Shown: positions 1-8,638, numbered from the stretch's first letter. The stretch: DNA of 64,000 nt from Bog-473 sp963843365 (GCA_963843365.1 CAWJKG010000006.1:247725-311724); one strand, 5' to 3'. A program made the numbers and translations. Notes: a model not told the origin generated them from the sequence alone.

Positions 1-581
1 GCCCGGGCGCCAGCACGTTGGCCCGGATGCCCCGGCGGGCCCCCTCGACGGCGACGTGGCGGCTGAGACCGATGAGCCCGGCCTTGGACGCGTCGTAGGC
101 GGGAATGCGGCTCCCGGGGCGCAGCCCCGCCACGGAGCCCACGAAGACGATGGAGGCGTTGTCGGACAGACGCGACCAGCGCGCGCCGCACCAGCAGGAA
201 GTGGGCCCGCAGGTTGAGGGCGAAAGTCTTGTCCCAGTCGTCGATCGACGTGCCCGCCACGCCCATGCCGAACCCCGTGCCGACGTTCAGCACGAGGCCG
301 TCGGGCGCCAGACCCGGTTCGTCGGAGACGGCCAGGCGGCACCCCTCTTCGGTGGTGACGTCCGCCACCACGATCGCCGCCTTGCCCCCCTCCTCCGAGA
401 TCAGTCGCCACGTCTCCTCCACCGCGGCCTCGTCGCGGTCCACGCAGATGACCGACGCGCCCTCCCGGGCCGCCCGCACGGCGATGGCGCGGCCGTTGCC
501 GACGGGCGCATCGGGATCACGCGACGGCTGCGTCCCGGCGCCGATCACCGTGACCCTGCGTCCCGCCAGAAGTGCGGTCAT
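1..581 (-). CDS. SDR-family oxidoreductase (3' end outside window, frameshifted)
   Basis: Starts at the ATG at 581 and runs leftwards off the window. The N-terminal half reads as a short-chain dehydrogenase: a nucleotide-binding start (RRVTVIGAG), an acidic residue after the second strand (VICVDRDE), a VVADVT stretch and LNVGTG in place of the usual NNAG. After NLRAHFLLVRRAL the frame is lost near 170-178. The next frame continues with the expected serine strand (SIVFVGSVAG) and the active-site YDASKAG, so one base is missing or extra. It lies 28 bp after the CMD-family gene and is probably its operon partner. The substrate cannot be told. A sequencing indel is as likely as a true pseudogene. 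Confidence 0.7.
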   Translation of the reverse strand, partial: MTALLAGRRVTVIGAGTQPSRDPDAPVGNGRAIAVRAAREGASVICVDRDEAAVEETWRLISEEGGKAAIVVADVTTEEGCRLAVSDEPGLAPDGLVLNVGTGFGMGVAGTSIDDWDKTFALNLRAHFLLVRRALVASVRQRLHRLRGLRGGAAPREPHSRLRRVQGRAHRSQPPRRRRGGPPGHPGQRAGAR

Positions 582-609
582 CCCGACACCCGATCCCGGT
601 CGCGCCGCG

Positions 610-1203
610 TCACTGTGCCGGGCCCCCCGGCACCCGGGCGGCCTCCGCCTCGGCTCGCGGCTCGAGCGCAATGCGCAACGACCGCAGCACCGTGGTGAGC
701 ATGAGGTAATGCCCGATCAGCATGAGCAATTCGATGAGCTCGCTCTCGCGCAGGTCGTCCTGCAGCGAGTCCCAGGTGGCGTCCGACACCGCCCCGTCGT
801 CAGCCGTCTCGTCCACGGCACGCAGGACGGCCCGTTCGAGCGGGGGCCAGGCGATTGCGTCCAGGGCGCCATCGGCCGAGTCGCTCAGCGCGGCCAACTC
901 AGCCGGCGTCACGCCCTGCGCCTCCGCCAGCGCCAGGTGCTGCGCCCACTCGTAACGGCCGCCGAAGCGGGCCGCCGTACGCACGATCACCAGCTCGCGC
1001 ACCCGGCCGGAGAGGCTCCCGTCGAGCAGGGCACCGCCGAAGCCCAGCCAGCGCCGGAACAGATCGGGCTCCGCCCGTCCGAGCGTGGTGAAGATGTGCA
1101 TGGGCTCGTCGGTGCCGCCGGGCGAAGCCTGCAGCAGCCGGGTCAGGACGTCGTCCCACTCGCCCGGAGCCAGCGGCGGGAGGCGGGGACCGGTGGTGAC
1201 CAT
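610..1203 (-). CDS. Carboxymuconolactone decarboxylase (CMD/AhpD-fold) family protein
   Basis: About 197 residues from the ATG at 1203. The open frame extends upstream, but that part is low-complexity and overlaps the ClpP-like gene. The central segment R-x-R-E-L-V-I-V-R-T-A-A followed by Y-E-W-x-x-H is the usual CMD-family helix pair. The CxxC redox pair of AhpD peroxidase partners is absent (FGGRYEW occupies that place), so a peroxidase-reductase role is unlikely. A decarboxylase or hydrolase-like role on an aromatic or lactone product is possible but unproven. It sits 49 bp downstream of the ClpP-like gene on the same strand. Confidence 0.75.
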   Translation of the reverse strand: MVTTGPRLPPLAPGEWDDVLTRLLQASPGGTDEPMHIFTTLGRAEPDLFRRWLGFGGALLDGSLSGRVRELVIVRTAARFGGRYEWAQHLALAEAQGVTPAELAALSDSADGALDAIAWPPLERAVLRAVDETADDGAVSDATWDSLQDDLRESELIELLMLIGHYLMLTTVLRSLRIALEPRAEAEAARVPGGPAQ

Positions 1204-1252
1204 GGCCGCATCGTAGGCACGCAGCACCCGCCGGGTCTCGTGCCCGTAGGCC

Positions 1253-1921
1253 TCAACGCGGCGGCCGGAATCCCATGGGAGGCGGTTCGGATACCCGCAG
1301 CGGGCGTACCGGTGCGTCGGGCCGGACCACCTCGTCGAGGATCCCGTACTCGACCGCGTCCTCCGCCCCCAGGAAGCACCCCCGCTCCAAGTCCTGTTGC
1401 ACCGCAGCGGCCGGCCGGCCGGTGGCGGCGCCCACACGACTGCAGAAGCGCTCCCGCTCCGCCGCGCGCAGCTCCGCCCATTGCGTCACGTTGCGGACGT
1501 GCGCCTGGAACTGGGTTGCCGGCTCGCTCAGGACGAAGCGCGTGCTCGGGAGGGCGGAACGGTGGCTGCAGACGGCCACCACACCGACGGCGCCGCCACC
1601 GACCTGCCCGAGGCAGAGCGCACGCACGGGGACCCCCAGCAACTCGATCACATCCATGAGCGTCAGCGACGGTGCCAGCGCGGCCTCGCCGCAGTCGACC
1701 CGCAGTGTCACCGCGTCGTCGCCCTCGGCGTCCAGCGTCATCAGCTCGGCCGCCACTCTCGTCACCGAGAGGTCGTCGAGCGGTCCGTGCAGGACGACGA
1801 CCCGCTGTGCCAGCAGGCGGCGCGCCAGCATGTCGGACAACTGCTCAGCGCCGGCCGCCGGCCCGCCCGGCCCGGCCGGCCCGGCCGGACCCGGCAGCCA
1901 CGGTTCGTCGTGGTCAGCCAT
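1253..1921 (-). CDS. Catalytically degenerate ClpP-like protein (ClpR-type)
   Basis: 222 residues, the same length as the intact ClpP encoded opposite. The N-terminus is Gly/Pro/Ala-rich (residues 8-25). The ClpP core then begins at LLAQRVVVLHGPLDD. Aligned to the intact paralogue, the catalytic Ser109 position is Gly109 (GQVGGG) and the catalytic His position is Ser132 (FVLSEP). The Asp is kept at about 177 (QDLERG). The NSPGG strand, which binds substrate, is replaced by DCGEA. The end still matches (EDAVEYGILDEVV). It is therefore a ClpP fold without a working triad, resembling ClpR subunits of plastids and cyanobacteria, and may form mixed rings with ClpP. Its start overlaps the HTH gene by 8 bp, indicating translational coupling. 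Confidence 0.85.
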   Translation of the reverse strand: MADHDEPWLPGPAGPAGPGGPAAGAEQLSDMLARRLLAQRVVVLHGPLDDLSVTRVAAELMTLDAEGDDAVTLRVDCGEAALAPSLTLMDVIELLGVPVRALCLGQVGGGAVGVVAVCSHRSALPSTRFVLSEPATQFQAHVRNVTQWAELRAAERERFCSRVGAATGRPAAAVQQDLERGCFLGAEDAVEYGILDEVVRPDAPVRPLRVSEPPPMGFRPPR

Positions 1922-2171
1922 GCTCGATCCTCCATTCCAGGCGTGCCCCCAGCGCCGTCGTGTAGCGCTCCACCGTCGACAGTCGCACGTCGAGATCGCC
2001 CGCCTCGAAGCGCGCCACCGCCGACTGCGAAGTCCCCATGCGGGCTGCCACCTCGGCCTGGGACAGCCCGAGCTCCCGGCGCAGGGTCATGAGCTGTCCG
2101 GAGACCGAGTGCCGGCGCTCCGCCATCTCGCGGAAGCCCGGAAAGACGGGGGGATGGCGGCGCTCACTCAT
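1914..2171 (-). CDS. XRE-family HTH regulator of the clp locus
   Basis: 85 residues. Residues 23-75 form a Cro/CI-type helix-turn-helix: QLMTLRRELGLSQAEVAARM, then SQSAVARFEAG as the recognition helix region. There is no other domain. It is the first gene of the leftward operon and is divergent from clpP, with only about 85 bp between the two starts. It probably controls one or both clp transcripts through the ATATC-T-GATAT palindrome in that gap. Streptomyces clpP3/clpP4 operons have a dedicated regulator (PopR), a loose parallel recalled from the literature. An antitoxin-like role is less likely, since no toxin gene is adjacent. Confidence 0.8.
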   Translation of the reverse strand: MSERRHPPVFPGFREMAERRHSVSGQLMTLRRELGLSQAEVAARMGTSQSAVARFEAGDLDVRLSTVERYTTALGARLEWRIEHG

Positions 2172-2187
2172 GGCGGACCATTATCTC

Positions 2188-2198
2188 ATATCTGATAT
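2188..2198. promoter_or_regulatory. Perfect palindrome ATATC-T-GATAT between XRE and clpP
   Basis: An 11-bp perfect inverted repeat in an AT-rich island (about 2181-2200) inside otherwise GC-rich DNA. It sits 17 bp upstream of the HTH gene start and about 60 bp upstream of clpP. The AT-rich island could also hold a -10 element. Assignment as the HTH operator is inference. Confidence 0.5.
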
Positions 2199-2256
2199 AA
2201 CGGGGAAAGCACCGAGGACGCCCGAGGGCCGAGCTCGACACGAGAGGAAGGACACC

Positions 2257-2925
2257 ATGACCACGACCAGCAGCCGAGACCGCCTGCAGCAGGTCCTCAT
2301 CCCGACCGTGATCGAGGAGGGGAACCGGGGGGACCGCGCGTTCGACATCTACAGCCAGCTGCTGCGGGAACGCATCGTGTTCCTGGGCCAGGAAGTGGAC
2401 GACCAGGTGGCGAACCTGATCATCTCCCAGATGCTGTTCCTCGAGGCGCAGAACAGCGAGCGTGACATCCACCTGTACATCAACTCCCCCGGCGGTGTGG
2501 CCTACGCCGGCATGGCGATCTACGACGTCATGCAACACGTGGAGCCGGACGTGTCGACCATCTGCGTCGGCATGGGCATGTCCGCCGCCGCCATGATCCT
2601 GTCGGGCGGGGCGCCCGGGAAGCGCTACGCGCTGCCGAACGCGCGCATCATGATCCACCAAGGCTCGGCGGGGACCCGCGGCGCGCCGTCGGACATGGAG
2701 ATCCAGCTGCGCGAGGTCATGTCGCTGACGCGCCGGATGTCCGAGATCATCGCCCACCACAGCGGGCAACCCCTGGAGCAGGTGGCGCGTGACATCGACC
2801 GCGACTACTACATGACCGCCGCCGAGGCCAGGGACTACGGGATCGTCGACGACATCATCCTCCCCCGCCGCGGCCTGTGCGCCCCCGACGCCCACGAATC
2901 CGAACTCCAGGTTGCCAGCGCGTGA
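2257..2925 (+). CDS. clpP: ATP-dependent Clp protease proteolytic subunit ClpP
   Basis: 222 residues from the ATG at 2257, preceded by GAGAGGAAGG. The longer open frame upstream has no ClpP similarity. The serine-peptidase triad is complete: Ser109 in GMGMSAAA, His134 in MIHQG, and Asp in RDIDRD (about 179). NSPGG, KRYALPNARIMIHQ and EARDYGIVDDI are all family hallmarks. It forms the tetradecameric chamber that degrades proteins delivered by ClpX or ClpC; no Clp ATPase is in the window. The normal actinobacterial clpP1P2 pair is tandem, whereas this copy is alone and divergent from a pseudo-ClpP. It is therefore more likely an accessory ClpP under its own regulator. Confidence 0.93.
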   Translation: MTTTSSRDRLQQVLIPTVIEEGNRGDRAFDIYSQLLRERIVFLGQEVDDQVANLIISQMLFLEAQNSERDIHLYINSPGGVAYAGMAIYDVMQHVEPDVSTICVGMGMSAAAMILSGGAPGKRYALPNARIMIHQGSAGTRGAPSDMEIQLREVMSLTRRMSEIIAHHSGQPLEQVARDIDRDYYMTAAEARDYGIVDDIILPRRGLCAPDAHESELQVASA

Positions 2926-3029
2926 ACAAAGCCTGACAAGCCGCAGGGAAGCGTCGCCACCTCCGTTTCCCGAGTACCCGATGGGGAAATGGAGGCCGTC
3001 ACCGCAGGGGGACGGCAGGAGGAGGAGTC

Positions 3030-4649
3030 GTGACGGACACGCAACACGACAAGGCGAAACGCACGCGCACGTCCGGGCCGCCGCAGCGGGTCAGCCGGCG
3101 CACGCTGTTGAAGGGCGGGCTGGCCCTCGGCGCCGCCGGGACGGCCGGGCTGGCGGGGCTCTCCTCGTCGGCGGGCGCGTCGATCGACCGCGCGCTCGCC
3201 CTCGCTCCGTCGACACTGCCGACGCTCAGCGACATCCGGCACGTCGTCTTCCTCATGCAGGAGAACCGCTCGTTCGACCACTACTTCGGCACACTGTCGG
3301 GGGTGCGCGGGTTCTCCGACCCCCGGGTCCTGACGAACCGGGTCGGCCGCACGCGCGTCCCGGTGTGGGACCAGTACGGCTACCAACCGGGGGTCGGGGT
3401 CGACCCGACGGGCTACCTGCAGCCGTTCGACCTGCAGCAGCAGTTCCCGACCGACAACGGCGACTGCACCAACGACATCTCGCACGAGTGGACCACCCAG
3501 CACCAGTGTTGGCACGGCGGGAAGATGGACGCCTTCGTGCAGGCGCATCTGGCCGCCGACGGCGCCGAGAACTTCGTCGCCACCATGGGCTACTTCAACC
3601 GGTCCGAGCTTCCGTTCTATTACGCGCTGGCCGACGCCTTCACCATCTGCGACGCCTACCACTGCTCGGTCCTCGGGCCGACCGACCCCAATCGCGTCAT
3701 GGCGCTGTCGGGCACCATCGACCCCGACGGCACGGGAGGCGGCCCGGTCCTCGTGACGCAGACCAGCGGCCGGCCACAGCAGTACGGGGCCTTCGACTGG
3801 ACCACCATGCCCGAGCAGCTGCTCGATGCCGGCGTGACCTGGAAGGTCTACAACGACCCCACCGGCCTCGCCCTCTTCAGCCCGTTGCCCTACTTCAAGG
3901 CCTACAACGATCCGAGCACGACGCGCGGCCTGGCGCTGCAACGGCAGGCAATCGACCCGAACTATCCGGCGGACTTCGTCGCCGACGTGGCGGCGGGGAC
4001 GCTGCCGCAAGTGAGCTGGATCCACGGGCCCGTCACCCAGTGCGAGCACCCCGCCACCGCGCCGCAGTGGGGCGAGAACCTCGTCCAGAACGTGCTCGAC
4101 ACGCTCACCTCGAACCCCGACATCTGGGCTCACACGCTGTTCATCCTCCATTACGACGAGAACGGCGGCTTCTTCGACCACGTCCCGCCGCCGGTGCCGC
4201 CGGCCGGGACGCCGGGCGAGTACCTCACCATGAGCCCGCTCCCCTCCGCCGCGGGCGGCGACGCCGGCCCGGTGGGACTCGGCTTCCGCGTGCCCTGCGT
4301 CCTCATGTCGCCCTACACGATGGGCGGCTACACCGCGACCGAGGTGTTCGACCACACGTCGACGCTCTTCCTCCTGGAGAAGATCTTCGGCGTCCCCGTG
4401 CCGAACGTGTCCGAGTGGCGGCGCGGCACGGTCGGCGACATGACGAGCGCGCTCGCGCTCGGCAAGCCGGCGCAGCCGGTGCCGCCCGTGTTGCCCGACG
4501 CGTCGCTCGTGGTGCCCGTGGTCGACGAGGAGGTCGTCGTGAACGCGCTGACCGGCACCTTCGACGAAGGCGTCAGCTACGCGCCGCCGACGGCGAACTC
4601 CATGCCCGTCCAGGAGACGACGCCGGCACGCCCCGCACCTCCGCACTAG
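3030..4649 (+). CDS. Tat-exported phosphoesterase (phospholipase C / acid phosphatase family)
   Basis: 539 residues from the GTG at 3030, with GGAGGAG just upstream. Residues 1-50 are a twin-arginine signal (SRRTLLK at 22-28, then an Ala/Gly/Leu-rich segment ending SSAGA). The mature part begins with the PF04185 signature IRHVVFLMQENRSFDHYFGT. A later HYDENGGFFDHVPPP motif supplies further metal and phosphate ligands. The family includes bacterial phospholipase C and metal-independent acid phosphatases acting outside the membrane. The substrate (phosphatidylcholine, sphingomyelin or another phosphoester) cannot be decided. It stands alone, and a 350-bp gap follows it. Confidence 0.88.
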   Translation: MTDTQHDKAKRTRTSGPPQRVSRRTLLKGGLALGAAGTAGLAGLSSSAGASIDRALALAPSTLPTLSDIRHVVFLMQENRSFDHYFGTLSGVRGFSDPRVLTNRVGRTRVPVWDQYGYQPGVGVDPTGYLQPFDLQQQFPTDNGDCTNDISHEWTTQHQCWHGGKMDAFVQAHLAADGAENFVATMGYFNRSELPFYYALADAFTICDAYHCSVLGPTDPNRVMALSGTIDPDGTGGGPVLVTQTSGRPQQYGAFDWTTMPEQLLDAGVTWKVYNDPTGLALFSPLPYFKAYNDPSTTRGLALQRQAIDPNYPADFVADVAAGTLPQVSWIHGPVTQCEHPATAPQWGENLVQNVLDTLTSNPDIWAHTLFILHYDENGGFFDHVPPPVPPAGTPGEYLTMSPLPSAAGGDAGPVGLGFRVPCVLMSPYTMGGYTATEVFDHTSTLFLLEKIFGVPVPNVSEWRRGTVGDMTSALALGKPAQPVPPVLPDASLVVPVVDEEVVVNALTGTFDEGVSYAPPTANSMPVQETTPARPAPPH

Positions 4650-4935
4650 CCAGTGGGTGACCGCCGCACCCTCAGCCGCCGATCCGTCCTGCGGGCCGAC
4701 CGTCGCGGCCTCATTGATGGGCCTCCTCGACCCATGGCGTTCGCCGAGCCGCCCAACCTGGCGGCCCCGGCCAACCCCACTGTCCGGCCTGATCCAGGAC
4801 CAAGGGCAGCCGGTGCCGCCCTCCCCCGCCTCCATCACCCCCGCCTGATCGTCGCGCTACTGAACGAGCGCTGAGCCGGCCATGGCGGCACGCTGCCGTC
4901 TCGCACCGTGGGTGGCGCAGGCGGCGTAAGGTAGG
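4650..4935. other. Intergenic region without a supportable gene
   Basis: Short open frames here have skewed composition and no recognisable domain. There is no clear terminator hairpin with a T-run after the phosphoesterase. The only structured element is the palindrome beginning at 4936, listed separately. Confidence 0.5.
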
Positions 4936-4949
4936 TGACACTGGTGTCA
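4936..4949. promoter_or_regulatory. TetR-type operator site 1 (TGAC-N6-GTCA)
   Basis: TGACACTGGTGTCA, 50 bp upstream of the amidohydrolase start. It shares the arm sequence and 6-bp spacing of five other sites in the window (22204, 25378, 35448, 50583, 62725). It is a candidate binding site for the TetR protein encoded at 22265. Confidence 0.65.
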
Positions 4950-4998
4950 GGAAAGCCGCGGGCTCACATTGCCAGGCGGCAGAGAAGGGGAGGACGAA

Positions 4999-6291
4999 AT
5001 GCGCACTGAGGACATGATCCTGGTCAGTGTCGACGACCACGTCATTGAGCCTCGGGGGATGTTCGACGGGCTCCTGCCGGCCAAGTACCAGGACAAAGCC
5101 CCGAAGCTGGAGCGCCGCAAGGACGGCACGGACGCCTGGCACTACGACGGCAACGTCATCCCCAACGTCGGCCTCAACGCCGTCGTCGGCCGCCCGCCCG
5201 AGGAGTACGGCATTGAGCCGACCTCCCTCGACGACATGCGCGTCGGTTGCTACGACGTCCACGAGCGCGTGCGTGACATGTCGGTCAACGGCGTGCTCGG
5301 CTCCATGTGCTTCCCGTCCTTCCCCCAGTTCTGCGGCCAGCTCTTCGCCCGGCGCGAGGACAAGGACGAGGCCCGGGCGATGGTACGGGCCTACAACGAC
5401 TGGCACATCGACAACTGGTGCGGCGCGGAGCCGGGGCGCTTCATTCCCCTTTCCATCCCGGTCATCTGGGACCCCGAGCTGGGCGCCGAGGAGATCCGCC
5501 GGGTGGCCAAGAAGGGCTGCCACGCCGTCACCTTCTCCGAGAACCCCGAGAAGCTGGGCTGGCCCTCGCTCCACAGCGACCACTGGGACCCCTTCTGGGC
5601 CGCCTGCGCCGACGAGGGCACGGTCGTGTGCATGCACCTGGGCTCCTCCTCCCAGATTTTGATGACCTCGGCCGATGCGCCGATCGACGTCATGATCAGC
5701 CTGCAGCCGATCAACATGGTGCAGGCGGCGGCCGACCTCGTCTGGTCGCCCATTTTGCGCAAGTACAAGGACCTCCGGTTCGCCCTCTCCGAAGGCGGCA
5801 TCGGCTGGATCCCCTACGCGCTGGAGCGGATCGACTACGTCTACGAGCACCACCGCAAGTGGACCGGGCAGGACTTCGGCGACCAGCTGCCGAGCCAGGT
5901 CTTCAAAGACCGCGTCATCACCTGCTTCATCGACGACGCCTTCGGCGTGCAGAGCCGCCAGTACATGAACATCGACAACATCACGTGGGAGTGCGACTAC
6001 CCCCACTCGGATTCCACGTGGCCGCAGTCGCCCGAGGCGCTCATGAAGTATCTCGACGGTGTCTCTGACGAGGAGATCGACAAGATCACCCACCTCAACG
6101 CCATGAAGCACTTCCGGTTCGACCCCTTCAGCGTGCGGCCCCGCGAGAAGTGCACCGTGGCGGCGCTGCGGGCCGAGGCCTCGGACGTCGACACCGCGCT
6201 GGTGTCGCGGGCCCGCGGGCACACGTCGGTCAACGAGAAGGGCATCGTCAGCGTCAGTAGCTTCAGCACGCGCCTGGCCAAAGAGGACTGA
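4999..6291 (+). CDS. Amidohydrolase-2 family metal-dependent hydrolase
   Basis: 430 residues from the ATG at 4999, preceded by GAAGGGGAGGA. A TTG start 30 bp upstream is possible but less well placed. The N-terminal metal-binding strand reads ILVSVDDHVIEP, a D-x-H variant. MHLGSSS and ECDYPHSDSTWP near residues 210 and 335 match the other barrel ligands of the ACMSD/amidohydrolase_2 fold (PF04909). Relatives hydrolyse or decarboxylate aromatic or lactone acids, and such genes are frequent in actinobacterial steroid, terpene and aromatic catabolic regions. It is preceded by operator site 1, so it is likely inducible with the other members of that regulon. The substrate is unknown. Confidence 0.82.
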   Translation: MRTEDMILVSVDDHVIEPRGMFDGLLPAKYQDKAPKLERRKDGTDAWHYDGNVIPNVGLNAVVGRPPEEYGIEPTSLDDMRVGCYDVHERVRDMSVNGVLGSMCFPSFPQFCGQLFARREDKDEARAMVRAYNDWHIDNWCGAEPGRFIPLSIPVIWDPELGAEEIRRVAKKGCHAVTFSENPEKLGWPSLHSDHWDPFWAACADEGTVVCMHLGSSSQILMTSADAPIDVMISLQPINMVQAAADLVWSPILRKYKDLRFALSEGGIGWIPYALERIDYVYEHHRKWTGQDFGDQLPSQVFKDRVITCFIDDAFGVQSRQYMNIDNITWECDYPHSDSTWPQSPEALMKYLDGVSDEEIDKITHLNAMKHFRFDPFSVRPREKCTVAALRAEASDVDTALVSRARGHTSVNEKGIVSVSSFSTRLAKED

Positions 6292-6424
6292 AGCGGGCGC
6301 AGGCGCGGGTTCGAGGCATCGGGCCCGACGAGAGCCAGACCGTCCGACGACCCATCCATTCAGTACCACACGCTGACGGCACCGGCGCCGAGCCGGGCCG
6401 TCCCGACCACCGGAGCACGGACCC

Positions 6425-7237
6425 ATGTCGATCGACTACGCCCTCGGTGACGACCACGTCGTCACCATCACCATCAACCGCCCCGAGGCGCGTAACTCCA
6501 TGGACATGGAGCACTTCTTCCAGTTGCGCTCGGCCTGGGACCGCTTCGGCGAGGACGACGACGCCTACGTCGCCATCATCACCGGCGTCGGCAAGGACTT
6601 CTGCGTCGGTGCCGACCTCAAGACGTACATCCCGCAGATCACCGAGCTGCAGAGCAAGATGAAAGCGGGCCAGCACCCCGAGGAGCTCGGCGGCTACCGG
6701 CTCGACGACGGTGTGAAGGCCGTGCTGCGCGGCACGAAGCTCTACAAGCCGATCATCGCGGCGGTCAACGGCGTCTGTGTGGCGGGCGGCATGGAGATGC
6801 TGGGCGGCACCGACCTGCGCGTGGCCAGCGACACCGCGACCTTCGGTGTCATGGAGCCCAAGCGCGGCCTGTTCGCCGGCGGCGGCACGACGGTACGGCT
6901 CCCCCGCCAGGTGCCGTGGCCGGCCGCCATGGAGCTCCTCCTGTGCGCCGATCAGGTGCCGGCGCAGCGGGCCTACGAGATGGGCCTGGTGAACGAGGTG
7001 TGCCGCCCGGCCGACCTGATGGCCCGTGCCCTCGACTACGCCCACCGCATCACGGCCAACGGTCCTTTCGCCGTCCGGAAGACCAAGGAGTCGGCGCTGC
7101 GCGGACTGGCCACCGACATGAAGGAGGCCTACCGGATCGAGTCGGAGATCTCGGGCGAGGTGTTCAGCAGCGAGGACGCCAAGGAAGGGCCGAAGGCCTT
7201 CGCCGAGAAGCGGACGCCGAACTGGCAGAACCGCTGA
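6425..7237 (+). CDS. Enoyl-CoA hydratase/isomerase (crotonase) family protein
   Basis: 270 residues. Crotonase features in order: ITINRPEARNSMD (residues 16-28), the CoA and oxyanion loop DFCVGADL (about 59-66), and NGVCVAGGMEML (about 117-128) for the second oxyanion hole. The usual acid-base glutamates of true hydratases (PE...GG and E in the following helix) are not evident: the stretch reads PKRGLFAGGGTTVRL and LLCADQVPA. It may therefore be an isomerase, a hydrolase or a hydratase with changed chemistry. It lies 130 bp after the amidohydrolase on the same strand and could share its regulation. Confidence 0.85.
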   Translation: MSIDYALGDDHVVTITINRPEARNSMDMEHFFQLRSAWDRFGEDDDAYVAIITGVGKDFCVGADLKTYIPQITELQSKMKAGQHPEELGGYRLDDGVKAVLRGTKLYKPIIAAVNGVCVAGGMEMLGGTDLRVASDTATFGVMEPKRGLFAGGGTTVRLPRQVPWPAAMELLLCADQVPAQRAYEMGLVNEVCRPADLMARALDYAHRITANGPFAVRKTKESALRGLATDMKEAYRIESEISGEVFSSEDAKEGPKAFAEKRTPNWQNR

Positions 7238-7246
7238 TGACCCGCC

Positions 7247-8203
7247 TCAGGCCTGCCCGCGGCGATGGCGGCGGTGCAGCGGGACGACGAGCTCGGTGAT
7301 CAGTGCGATGAGCGCACCGCCCACGACTCCGAAGAGGATGCCCGAGTAGAAGGCCTGGTTGTTCTCGCGCTGCGCCGCGCTCGCATTGGTGGCGGCCACC
7401 TGAATCACCTGCGGGGTGTGGTCGATGCTCCAGATCCACGAGGACACCATGGTGGTCCTCGGCTGCGGGGCCGTCTGAATGGCGAAGTTGGCCGTGTTGC
7501 CATTGTCGAGACGGAGCACGCGGGTGACCCTGGCGACACCGATGTCCTCGGTCTGTGGAAGCTGGGTGTAGTTGACCGCACTGGAGATGCCGCGCAGCGG
7601 TGGGAAGCGCGCGCTGAGGTACGGGCCGCTGAGACTGAACGGCGATCCGGTGGACCAGCGCAGGCAGAGCCCCGGTGGGGGGACGGTGTCGCCAACCGAC
7701 GCATATGGCTTCAGGGGCGGTACGACCAGTGCCGGTGTGGGCCTCTCTTGCAGGGGATAGGTGACCAGGCCCGCGCGGTAACCGAGGTGGGTGTTGCACG
7801 GTTGCGCGGAGCCTGGGTTGAGCACGATGAACGTCCAGCGGGCGCTCGGCAGCGGCTTGCGGTCGAAGGTGATGCCGGGACCCCGCCCAATCGCCACTGC
7901 CCCGGCCTGCTGCGGGCCACCAAGGACGGAGAACATATCGCTGTCGCTGAGTGGGACTGACCCTTTGCGCTGAGTGGTCGTGGCCTTCAGCGTGGCCCCC
8001 TCGTCCCCGGACTGGATCAGGTACTCGTTGGCGTCGTCGCCCGAGCCCGCCACCAGGATCCGCAGGTTCTGTGGGACCAGCTGAAACCCGTTGGACTCAG
8101 GATGCAGGTTCCACCCGACGATGCCCAGGACGACAGAGATCACCGCCAGCGCGACGACGAGGCCCACCCGCAGCTCCTGAAGGTAGCCCCCCTCGGCTTC
8201 CAT
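7247..8203 (-). CDS. Hypothetical two-pass membrane protein
   Basis: 318 residues. A hydrophobic helix at about 12-32 (VGLVVALAVISVVLGIVGW) and another near the C-terminus (about 285-308, ILFGVVGGALIALITELVV) flank a large extracytoplasmic domain, followed by a basic tail (RRHRRGQ). The external domain has no motif I recognise. Two Cys pairs (around PCNTH and GLCLRW) might form a disulfide. It is convergent with the crotonase gene, with 9 bp between them. Function unknown. Confidence 0.7.
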   Translation of the reverse strand: MEAEGGYLQELRVGLVVALAVISVVLGIVGWNLHPESNGFQLVPQNLRILVAGSGDDANEYLIQSGDEGATLKATTTQRKGSVPLSDSDMFSVLGGPQQAGAVAIGRGPGITFDRKPLPSARWTFIVLNPGSAQPCNTHLGYRAGLVTYPLQERPTPALVVPPLKPYASVGDTVPPPGLCLRWSTGSPFSLSGPYLSARFPPLRGISSAVNYTQLPQTEDIGVARVTRVLRLDNGNTANFAIQTAPQPRTTMVSSWIWSIDHTPQVIQVAATNASAAQRENNQAFYSGILFGVVGGALIALITELVVPLHRRHRRGQA

Positions 8204-8302
8204 GACGGCACCGTAGTGCCTCCCTCCGGCGTCTGCACTGGGGTTGCAAGCCGGGGGCGCCGGGCTCGCATGGGCTCGGGACGAGGCCGGCTGGGGATGG
8301 GC

Positions 8303-8629
8303 TCAGGTCGGGCGGGCGCTCCGGCGCAGCGCCCGCAGTGAGGGGAACCCCACGACGAGGGTCTGGAGGCGCCAGCCGCGGGGCGAGATGCCGCGTCGCT
8401 TCGCCATCCGCCCGGCTGCGAACGCCTCGGCAACGTGGATCGCGGCGGCCCCGACCAACACGGCCTGGAGCGTCTCGCGGGGTGGCAGGGCGTCACCGGT
8501 CATGTCCTCCACCTTGTCGTAGGCGGACTTGCTCAACGCGAGCTTCGCCAGCGCGATGAGGCCGCCGTCGAGGAGGAGGAACCAGAACAGCGAGGGACGG
8601 ACGACGCCCGACTGCTTTGCGCGTGCCAT
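8303..8629 (-). CDS. Small hypothetical membrane-associated protein
   Basis: 108 residues with two moderately hydrophobic helices (FWFLLLDGGLIALAKLAL at about 15-32 and LVGAAAIHVAEAFAAG at about 58-73) and basic segments between. The arrangement loosely recalls the small DUF4499/TMEM254-like proteins, but I cannot confirm this. It ends just upstream of a 99-bp gap and follows rlmN with only a 9-bp gap, so it is probably co-transcribed with it. Function unknown. Confidence 0.6.
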   Translation of the reverse strand: MARAKQSGVVRPSLFWFLLLDGGLIALAKLALSKSAYDKVEDMTGDALPPRETLQAVLVGAAAIHVAEAFAAGRMAKRRGISPRGWRLQTLVVGFPSLRALRRSARPT

Positions 8630-8638
8630 GGTGACGTT

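Noticed and set aside
105..1659. Long plus-strand open frames opposite the SDR, CMD and ClpP-like genes
   Set aside because: They are antisense shadows in very GC-rich DNA with biased composition and no domain. The minus strand has recognisable families throughout.
2835..4838. 667-residue minus-strand frame opposite the phosphoesterase
   Set aside because: Low-complexity His/Arg/Gly-rich antisense product; the plus strand encodes the well-conserved PF04185 enzyme with a Tat signal.
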